NCBI GenBank assembly: GCA_004335635.1
Contig: QAXH01001481.1
Coordinates: forward strand, 1-12,330
Direction: 5' to 3'
Length of the DNA stretch: 12,330 nt
Source of the DNA: Chloromonas sp. AAM2
Lineage: Eukaryota; Chlorophyta; Chlorophyceae; Chlamydomonadales; Chlamydomonadaceae
Of the stretch, positions 1 to 8,700 are shown piece by piece. The translations under genes were made by a program, and so were the position numbers. Numbering within the stretch: the stretch's first letter is position 1; the number at the start of each line of letters is the position of its first letter. Under the pieces are notes generated by a model that saw only the letters and a program-made list of their open reading frames with translations, searched no databases and was not told where the DNA came from.

Positions 1-63
1 TGGACACGTGCATGGTGGCATCCTGTGTGTGGTGGACACGTGCATGGTGGCATCCTGTGTGTG
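1..63 (+). repeat. 32-bp direct tandem repeat in an intron
   Basis: The segment beginning tggacacgtgcatggtggca at 1 recurs at 33, a period of 32 bp, with 31 matching bases in each copy. It lies in the 3' end of the cysteine synthase intron that finishes at the AG of 65-66, so it abuts the splice acceptor. More copies may lie before the window. Each copy contains CACGTG, but nothing shows a regulatory role. Confidence 0.8.
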
Positions 64-66
64 CAG

Positions 67-1581
67 ATTGTTGCAGTGGAGCCAGCTGAGTCCGCCATCC
101 TGTCGGGCGGCAAGCCCGGGCCCCACAAGATCCAGGGCATAGGCGCGGGATTCATACCTGGAGTGCTCAACGTCAAGGTCTACGATGAAGTCATGAAGGT
201 GAGGGTTTGTAGATTGGGAGGTGGGCAATATGACTTGAGAGGGCACTCGAGTGTTGGCAGGTAAGACGCTGAATAACTTGACCTGATGAATGCGGGAGTG
301 ATTTGGAAGGAACTATGAGCCGTGTGATCGGAACATGTGTGCCAGATTGCACCTGCTTCTCTGCATGTGCCTGGGGTTATCAGCAGCACGTTTGAAAGAG
401 ATACGGCAAGTTGGTATGCTGTGTGTGACTTTAGGGCTGCTTACAACAGAGAAGCCGTCCAAAGAGGCGGGATGGAATGTGTACCACCCGGGCCCTGATC
501 TGCCCTGAGCAAGAAAGGAAACGATTAGCTCCTTGTCTGGCTGGCTGACAGTCAGTGCCCTACGCTCAAGCTTGAGCCAAACAGACATGTAAACTGCCTG
601 AGCTGCCTCACAGCTTGTTACTTGTTCTTACTGTGCTCCTACTGCCTGTACTGCTGCTTGCTGCGTATTGGAGTTATGATGACAATACGATATGTATTTC
701 GCCTGGGCCGCAGGTGCCCTCGGATGATGCCATCCAGATGGCGCGGCGCCTGTCCGTTGAGGAGGGGCTGTTCTGCGGGATATCCTCGGGCGCGGCGACA
801 ATAGCAGCGATAGAAGTAAGGCGTCAAGGCACATGGTCACTCAAAGCCATTGGCTGGAGCTGGCAGTCGGACAGTTACCTCGTGGATGCCTGGTATTCCT
901 TGGTAACACTTGCACCTGCCGGCTGTTGCTGATGGGGTGCACTTGAAGATGTTTGGGTGGCCTGGGTCCTGCTGACATCTCATTCCAAACAGATGGCACC
1001 ACCTGATTCAGATCCTGCATTTGGTCCAACGTCGCTTTCGAGTAACCTGTGGACTGGACAGGCTTTTTACAACAAACAAGAGCTGGTTGTGGCCTGTCAT
1101 CACCTGTATGGACCATGCCCCAGTTATGATGCTGACACCTGGCATGGCATGCACACAGGTCGCCAAGCGTCCTGAAAATAAGGACAAGCTCGTAGTGGTG
1201 ATTTTGCCCAGCTTTGGAGAGAGGTGAGGGCCAAGGCATGATACAAGTCTGATCGGTGCCGAGCAAGAGAAACTGCTGAATACCTGAGTGCATGGTGCAT
1301 GTTGGCCCCCCTGCTGTGAACTTCATATTTAGTACTGCGCCCAACTGGAGAGTCACACTGGAGAGTCTACAGCTACTAGTACTACGATTATTACTATGAG
1401 GTCAGTACTTCTGTGTAACTAGCTGCGGTGGTGTGGTGTCTGGCACGCTGGTTGCAGGTACCTTTCCTCTGCCATGTTTAACAGCGTCCGGGAAGAGTGC
1501 GAGGCCATGACCGTCAACGAGCGGGTCAAGGTCACAGACGAGGCGGGAAAGGAGTACTTTGTCCCTCCAATCCGACCTTGA
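67..1581 (+). CDS. Cysteine synthase (O-acetylserine (thiol)lyase), C-terminal exons
   Basis: This PLP enzyme makes cysteine from O-acetylserine and sulfide, the last step of sulfate assimilation. Four exons are visible: 67-198, 714-815, 1159-1223 and 1458-1581 (stop TGA 1579-1581). Each is bordered by AG and GT and together they join in frame into 140 residues. Family signatures in order are [38 protein letters not shown] (a glycine/serine-rich stretch near the cofactor), [11 protein letters not shown] and PSFGERYLSS; the last is formed across the 1223/1458 splice (AG|G, Arg). The N-terminal half, with the PLP lysine and substrate loop, lies before base 1. The intron ending at 66 and those at 199-713, 816-1158 and 1224-1457 hold nothing else recognised. 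After the conserved [10 protein letters not shown] the protein runs about 20 residues further (to FVPPIRP), longer than the short plant enzymes I recall. The compartment cannot be judged without the N-terminus. Identity is secure from the motifs. Confidence 0.93.
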
Positions 1582-1813
1582 CCTGCATTTGTCCAATTAC
1601 AGCATGTTGTCCACGTATCATGTGCCCCATGGGGCTAGGTAGACAATGTGACTGGACGAGCTGTGTACAACAGCCAGCATCTACCCACTGGCAGTCTGAT
1701 CTGAGCTTAATGACTCACGCCTCACTGGCGTTTGTCCCTGACAGCTCAGTGCTGTGACGAACTACTGACAGCTTTCGTCTGTACTGTGACTAGACGTTGT
1801 CAGCTCTTGGCTC

Positions 1814-1818
1814 TGTAA
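1814..1818 (+). terminator. TGTAA polyadenylation signal of cysteine synthase
   Basis: TGTAA, the usual green-algal (Chlamydomonas-type) polyadenylation signal, lies 233 nt after the stop codon. Cleavage would be expected some 10-20 nt later, near 1830. This defines a 3' UTR of roughly 250 nt (1582 to about 1835). The motif is only five bases, so its position after the stop carries most of the weight. Confidence 0.6.
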
Positions 1819-1835
1819 CGATGTGTGTTTTGCCA

Positions 1836-2751
1836 TGAACTATACTAACAAAACACTTCTTTTGAAACAGACTAACGCAGATAGGTGTCAGGAGGCGCCA
1901 GTATGGGGTTCCCTTGAGACCCTCTGCTGGCTTTTTTCGGACCTGGCCCTTCTTGCAACTACGAGCAGTTTCTGTGATAGATGCTTGCAAGCGAGGCACT
2001 GCGCTCTTTTGAGCTGCCAACCTGGACACTCTATTGCCCTCCAGTCTCCTTGACTGCTCTCATGCAATGCTGGGATGTGGGATCAGTCCCACCTAGTGGT
2101 AATCGTCCATTTTCGAAATTTTCTACTTTCATGCTTGACAACTGGTAGCCAATTGAGGCTGCGATACTGGAGCTAGCTGACAGGTACTGCTTCCGTTCGC
2201 ATCCTGTGCGATAGAGTTGCCTGGTCAAAGGAGTCAAACCATATGTCGTAGTGCAGACCCTTTCCTCTTGCATATACATCATGTGCATCACATGTTTTTC
2301 CTCTGTGCCTTGTTATGCAACGACTGTTGGTTTGCAGTAGACCAACCATCAGCAAACTAAGCCTGTGCTGAACACACCATTAGCATGTACGTCTTAACAA
2401 GGAAACACATGTTCAGGCAAACATAGGACGACGAGTCTTGCAAGCACGCTCTCACACCAAGGCTCCCGCCGGTGAACAAAGAATAGATGTCTTCCCATCC
2501 TGGTGCACTCCGACATGATGCGGTGACTTGACACTAGGGTTGAAATAGACGTGCGCGTGTCAACACACAAGCTGCACTTGTAAAAGAAGGTCGTTTCCTG
2601 CAAGCTTTGCCTCAAGCCCCATGGGAGGGCCAGAAGGCAGGTCGCGAGTGTAAGTCACTTAAAAATCACAAAGCCAAGATCTCTCACCACACACCCTGCT
2701 TATATTCACACAAGCTGTCACGAGCCAAACTCATTCAGCCTTTCAATCCCT
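1836..2751. other. Convergent intergenic region, mostly featureless
   Basis: These 0.9 kb lie between the 3' end of cysteine synthase (plus) and the stop codon of the phosphate carrier (minus), and must include the 3' UTR of the carrier. The small open frames here resemble no family I know and show no splice pattern. I found no TGTAA on the minus strand (TTACA on the plus strand) below 2752, so the carrier's polyadenylation site is not located; it may use a variant signal. No RNA gene or transposon ends were recognised. Confidence 0.5.
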
Positions 2752-5373
2752 CTATTTCGCTGGAGCTGGAGCTGGTGCAGGTGCCGCTGAGCCTGTGGTT
2801 GGAAGGCCGACATACACCTTGTAGGCGTCATAGATGCCCCACTGAAGGCCGGTGAGGGTGCCCACCATGATGATACGCAGGCCCAGACCGCGGGTCATGA
2901 GCGCGTACATGCCCATGTCCTTGATGATGGCAGACGCCTGCATGCAAGCAGGAAGCAGCCGGCCAGAATCAAATATGCGTGTTCAAAGGTTCGTGCTCCA
3001 AACCTCGCAGCTGTTTGCCCTGTCATGCTGCATCTAGTACAACGCAGAAACACTTGTATGACAACTGCCCTGCCAACGATGAGTACCATTGCCTGCTTCT
3101 TGTGCCATGCAAACCACCAAGTGACGCAACTCCGACAGCACTGCTGTTCACGTACTACGCCATTCATTACTGCATCTATATGCCCTGCTCCTACCACACA
3201 TCTTTGCTCGACGATCACCAGAACATGCCCTGTCCACCTCAAGATAACTGTTTGCCATTTGTTGCTACTGTATGATGTTCGGGAAAAAACATGCAAGCTA
3301 CTGCTAGTGTTTGCAACAGGTTGAGCCATTCTTGGCTGTCTGCTGCTGCCTGCGGTGCTGTCCGGTCATCAAAGCTTGCACACCATCCCTAACTGCATGC
3401 ATGTGTATCAAATTGCCACACAGCAATTGCCAGCGGCTTGACACAGAACCACGGCCCTCAAGCGCCACTCACCGGCACGCCCTTCTGCGAGTTCATCTTG
3501 GACACAAGGTTGTCTGCTGGGTGGGAGACCACTGCGCAGAACACGCCCGCAATGTAGCCGGCAATGAAGGACACGCCTAGCTGCTCCATCTTTGTGCAGT
3601 CGGTCTTGGGCTTGGGCACAACGTACTTGTACAACGCCTGGACAGTGTTCTCAAAAGCGCCTGCAATACATGGCCAAGCATTTATGAAGCATGGGACAGC
3701 GCTGCCATCCCCATACAGCTTGCCAGTTGACCAGATGAAACATGTTGAGCGAGAAGCTTGGTGATGCCCCTGTTGCTTGCTTCATGAAACGCACGAGATG
3801 TCATCATGTGGCAAAACTTGGCTGGCGGGGATATATGGCACACGTAGCCATCCATTCTTTGTCCTGCTGAAACCTTCCCTGATACATCCCCATCATAGGC
3901 TACACGCCTCTACGCGACTGGTGGCTTGACAACCAGATGCCGAAACAGTTGCATCAGGTAATGGACTGATCCGCTGTCCAGGGAACTCACCGAACTTCAT
4001 CATTGTGTATGGAATCTGGCGACCCCAAAGTGGTACAAGACCCCTGAACAACCTGCATCGCAAATCAACAGACACCAGAACAAACACTGTTAGCATGCTA
4101 TGTAGGTAATTGTAAAGTGACCAGCTGACAGAAAACCAACGCCAATAACCTTGACCGGAAGGACAAGCTCCTGTGTTGCATGTCATCAAGGGACGCAGGC
4201 TGCAAGGCATCAGCATTCTTGACAAATTGACAGAAATCCCCAGCACCTACGCGCCAGTTCCTTCTTGCGCAACAAACTTGGGCAGACCATCAGTGAGACC
4301 CTTGGCGTAGCCAGGCACTGTTTGCACCTTGACCTGCAAATGTATCGCAAGACGCCAAGTCAGCCTAGATTCAACACACCCTGTATCCATGCAACCAAAT
4401 GACCATGCAGCAATTCTTTGCGTTGTACCCAGGTTACCAGTCAACACGTACCTTAATGGCCTCGAAGGGGCAGAGAGCAATGTCAGCAAAGAACTCAGCG
4501 CTGGCAGAGCCAGCCAAGAAGATCAAACTCTGATACTTCTTTGCATTTTCCTCGCCTGCCATGTCAGAGTACGTCCTGCGTGTATCGTGGAGTGTGGCGG
4601 AGCTGAGCGTCAGTGGCGGAGCGCGACGCGCCAGGCGCGACGCAGACAAACTCAGCGGGCGCGAAACACTCACTTCTTGAAGTACTCGTAGAGACCGAAC
4701 TTAAACGCGCCTTGTGCGCCGTAGCCCACAAGTGTAGGGAACCAGCCACGGATGATGCCGGACGCACCCTGCTCCTTCAACACAATGCCGAAGCCCTTGC
4801 CGATACCCCCGTATTTCTTGGGGTCCACCTGGATATTACACTTGACGACATCCAGAGGTGTCACAGCCATATGCGTACCACCGCAAGCGATTGCTCCACC
4901 GATAACACACGCCCTGCGGGAAAAAAGATCTCCACCTTGTCACCCTCAGAATTGGCGCTAACCGCGGAGCTCATTGAGCGAGCAACAAGTTGATGATGTA
5001 CATGCATTGGAATGCGACAAGGTAATCATGCATCCCAGCCCAGAAAATCTCCTGCAGCAACTTTCCCGACTCCAGGGTGAAAGCCGGCTGCAACTGTTCG
5101 CAAACTTACTGGTAGAACTCCTGCGTGCAGCAATCCAAGCAACAATCGCTTTGTAACAGGTTGTGTTGCTGGTGATTTTGTGATCGTAACCTTGGCGAGG
5201 ACCACTGCAGGTGCCTTGCGGCCTTTACCCACTGGAGAGTACATCTTGATGGGCTGCTTGCCAGACTCCGCTGGCGCTGCAGCCACGATGGTGCTGGACA
5301 CATCGGGGGTAGGCACCTTGAACGGCGCATCGCCCGGAATCAGTCCCATCGACTGGGCAGCGAACCTGAACAT
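2752..5373 (-). CDS. Mitochondrial phosphate carrier (SLC25A3/PiC/MPT type), complete
   Basis: This inner-membrane carrier brings phosphate into the matrix with a proton for ATP synthesis. Minus-strand coding exons are 5373-5233, 5120-5110, 4913-4674, 4575-4452, 4333-4251, 4052-3991, 3660-3473 and 2937-2752 (stop TAG 2754-2752). They give 344 residues, usual for the family. All three mitochondrial carrier repeats are present: PLDVVK at residues 70-75, PFEAIK at 167-172 and PADNLV at 268-273, the last lacking the basic end as in phosphate carriers. [29 protein letters not shown] and [14 protein letters not shown] segments are diagnostic of the phosphate carrier. Residues 1-47 form an Ala/Pro-rich leader ([10 protein letters not shown]...) ending in KMYSP; the tail is an Ala-Pro repeat. 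ATG 5373 has purine at -3 and fits plant starts I recall, but the frame stays open upstream to ATG 5583. Introns are 5232-5121, 5109-4914, 4673-4576, 4451-4334, 4250-4053, 3990-3661 and 3472-2938; nothing else was recognised in them. Confidence 0.93.
5110..5120 (-). other. 11-nt microexon of the phosphate carrier
   Basis: On the minus strand the 11 bases GAGTTCTACCA lie between a CAG acceptor (plus 5123-5121) and a full-consensus GTAAGT donor (5109-5104). They encode Glu-Phe-Tyr and the first two bases of Gln. Exon 1 ends in phase 0 at ...MYSP (5233) and the next exon begins with a single G (4913), so the join reads SPEFYQACVIGG, matching the SPxFYxxC pattern of phosphate carriers. Without this exon the exon 1 to exon 3 join is out of frame. 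Evidence is from frame, consensus and family pattern only. Confidence 0.82.
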
Positions 5374-5723
5374 CTTTGCTGGTTGCTGCTGCTGCAACGG
5401 ACTCCGGACGAGTGTCAAATGCGCAAGTGTGGCATGTGGCACGATGGCGGGCTGGGGAAAGAGGTGAGCGGGCAGTTGTGCCCGTTTCAGCACGTGATGA
5501 TTACATTGCCTAACAGCGTGTGGGGAGAGAGCTGACAGCAGCAGGAACCTCAAGCCGCCAGGCAACAAGATTGCTTGCATCATTGCTGCGTATAATGCAG
5601 TGAATTCTCAGCATCCACCAGCCATGCGTCCACCTACCATCAATCCCCACATGGGCATTAGAAGAACAAACCCACAATCCTTAAACATACCTTGAACCCT
5701 TGCATCCTCACTTGCCTTTGCGG
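5374..5723. promoter_or_regulatory. Divergent promoter region between the carrier and Der genes
   Basis: The two start codons (minus 5373, plus 5724) are 350 bp apart and face away from each other, so this stretch must hold both 5' UTRs and both core promoters unless undetected upstream exons exist. A palindromic CACGTG (G-box/E-box core) sits at 5491-5496. There is no convincing TATA box at a sensible spacing. The minus frame of the carrier is open from ATG 5583, so the transcribed part may reach that far. Regulation by a shared element is inference. Confidence 0.5.
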
Positions 5724-8700
5724 ATGCTGTCTGCCAGCACCTTGGGCTGTATTCAGCGCTGGTGGACAGTAGCCGGTGCCAGCCCTCAAGCTGCTGTACC
5801 ATCATGTTTACGGCGAACACGTTGTCCATACTCCTCCAGCCGATCAACAGCCCAAACAACTGGCAGTGAAATGAAAATCAGCAGCAGCGCGGTGGTCGAG
5901 GAGACCCTTGGACCTGAATTTCTACCCAAGGTAAGCCGAGCACATCCGTTCGTTTTGAAATGGAGTTGATGGCAACTCTCAAGCCAAGGATTGTGTGGCA
6001 GGCAGGAAGGGCGGTAGCGGACTGTTGGTTGGTTGTCTTTAGGTGCACAGGATCCGGGGGCATAATTGGCGTCCGTAAGATTCAAGAGGTGGGTGTTGAT
6101 TATGTGCACGTGCCGAGCTGACGTCTGGCACATTTATTTGGCTCCCACAAAGCTATGAAGAACAGCGTAGGCAGCTACAGCACGCCGTTATGTGTATGTT
6201 ACAAAGCATAATCCACAGACACAACAGACAAAGCATTGCATACTCCAAGGCCAGGTAATGCCTGTTTTGCACTGCCTCAACAATGCTTATCTGACTTATG
6301 TCCCTTATTTGGGGTTTTGCCTGAAATTCATATGCTCATGGAGACCTTGATAGCGACCTGGCTTCAGTTTGGAGACCTTATTTTTAGCGACCTTGTTTTT
6401 GTTGGTGTGTTTTTGCACTAGTATCACTGCATTAACCGCTGCCATCTTTGCTGCCATCTTGCCACCCACGTTTTGCTGCTGTGGTGCCGTAAGGGTGTAG
6501 TCACATTTACGTCTTTTCCACTGTTGCGATAACGGAAGAATCACTGCTGGATGGTTATTGCGCCCTATGACCTTGGAAGTGTTTGTGTGGCCGCAGGTGG
6601 CATTGGTAGGACGCCCCAATGTCGGCAAGTCTGCCCTGTTCAACCGGCTTATGTGCAAGCGAGTGGCGCTGGTGAGCAACAGGGCTTGCAGGTCACGTGA
6701 GAGGTTATATGAGGCACCATGTGCTGTGCTGCGTGGGCGGCCAGGGCTGAATACAGGACAGAACAACGCGCACATGTCTTGTCAAGTGCCGCACATGCTT
6801 AGGCCTGCGCTGACATTCAGAGGCAGCATACAGGGCAGCAGACCATGGGCTGACAGACTGGGCACGATTGGATCAGCCTGACGACCACATCAGCAGGAAT
6901 TCTGAACGTGCCAGTGATGCAGTGTGCATCATGACATGGCATTCCAAGTCGTTAGGTAGCTAGGCATCAGACTCTGGACACAGGTTTTCAAGAACGTAGG
7001 CTTAGGTCTGGCGAGCTGAACCCTGAGGGTGTACCAGCATGCTGTGTGTTTCATGCATCAGGACTGCATGCTGTGAGGCCAGTCGCCAGGCATGGAGGCA
7101 CTCATGCATGGCCTACACGCAGGTGCATGACACGCCCGAGTCCCATGTGACACGTGACGTACATGCATGACCTACCTGCATGCAGGTGCATGACACGCCC
7201 GAGTCCCATGTGACACGTGACTGGCGCGAGGGGCGCGGGCGGCTGGCCGACCTGCGCTTCACTGTCATAGACACGTGTGGGGTGGAGCCGCAGGCACCTG
7301 CGCACACAATACAGGTGGGCAGGACTGCAGTGCCGTGAGCACAGGGTTGCGCAACAGCTGCAGCATCACCTGCCACTACTGCTCCAGAAGTTCAACGTGG
7401 ATGCGACAATACGACAGTGCAATAACCAGTCCTTACTCAACCCCAGCAACAACAAAACTCAAGACTAGTTTCCAGCTGTCTGTGCGACCACATGCTATTG
7501 GGTAGTCCTAGACCAAGGCGTCTCCTAAACCATAGCCATAAATCTAACCTTTGATTTTCATCTCCTGTCGTGTTGTAGGGTCGCGGTACTGCTCTCACAG
7601 GGCACATGCTGAAGTCGGTTCATCTGGCACTCATGGTCATCGATGCCAAGTAAGCGGACCAAAGCTTGCGTGCATACGTGTTTGAGTGGGTCACGGGACT
7701 GGGACTGGCTGGAAGCTGCCCTCTACCCCTGTACTAGCACGTGTCACCTGTACCAGTACACCAGTGCCACTGAAGGCAACACCTCAGAAACAACAACTTA
7801 CTCACCGACAGAAGTAACCATGTCGACTGTTGCTGGTCAGGGACCTCTGTGGCGAGCTCTCGCCCCGAACCATCACCGTGAAGAGAAAGTCAGCCAGCCT
7901 ATGCCGCCCACGACTGGTCGAAAGGTTCATAATTTTCCAAAGGCGTGACTCAACGACCCACCAGACTGCCAGGTTGTGTCGCAATACCCACTGAAGACCA
8001 TGGCCCACCAACCAGGCGGAACGATCCACACCGGCCCAGAAACCAGGCGGAACCGACCCTGCTGTCAACTGTTGGTTGCAGGGCGGGCGTGGTGGGTCCC
8101 GACGAGGGCCTGGCCCAGTGGCTGTCGGCCCATGTGCCCCAGGATCGGGTGCTGCTGGTGGCAAACAAGGCCGAGGGAGCTAAGGCACAGAGGGGTGAGG
8201 AGGAGCGAGGTTGTACCGCAGCTGCACTATTGTATAGCAAGGTGTTGTGTCAACCGGCATGCACACATGGTGTTCGTGTTGCTTGCATGGCCTTCAGTCT
8301 GGGAAGTTATGATCAGTAGGAATTGAGAGGAAACAAAAAGGACACTGCCACTGCACCAGCAAAGAAGGCACATAAGCTCAGTGTGCAACAAAACAGGAAA
8401 AGAAAACCCGGAGGGAAGAGGGTGTTAACGAGTTCGTTCACTTGTTCCGCCACCAGTAAACCCAAGTATCCCCAGTTAACCAGTGACAACATGGCAAAGG
8501 TAACCTTGAACAGGGTGTGCCCTTGCTGCATCGTCTGCCTGCAGCCATGGACGATACAGTCCAGGACTGTTACCGCCTGGGGTATGGCGACCCCGTAGCC
8601 GTGTCAGCAGCCACGGGGGAGGGCATGGCTGACCTCTACGTTGCCATGATGCCGCACATAGACGGCATGGCGGCCAGCATCGCTAGGCACCAGGGCTTGA

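Noticed and set aside
841..1356. Long minus-strand open frame opposite cysteine synthase introns 2 and 3
   Set aside because: It overlaps the real exon 1159-1223 on the other strand, its translation has no family resemblance, and it shows no splice or start context.
1823..2053. Intergenic plus-strand open frame after cysteine synthase
   Set aside because: It lies across the predicted polyadenylation site, resembles nothing known, and its length is what chance allows.
5591..5596. tataat between the carrier and Der genes as a TATA box
   Set aside because: The position does not fit a core promoter for either start without transcript data, and the six bases occur easily by chance.
6236..6421. 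Small open frame in Der intron 1 as an extra exon
   Set aside because: The transit-peptide exon ends FLPK with a strong donor and joins directly in phase to VALVGRPNVGKS; no room or need for another exon was seen.
7123..7158. The first 36-bp copy as a genuine 12-codon exon
   Set aside because: The intron to the true exon would be only 27 nt, and inclusion would duplicate switch I of the GTPase, which would probably not be tolerated.
7100..7225. Repeats near exon 3 as a CRISPR-like array
   Set aside because: Only two copies, in a eukaryotic gene and overlapping coding sequence; a simple tandem duplication explains them.
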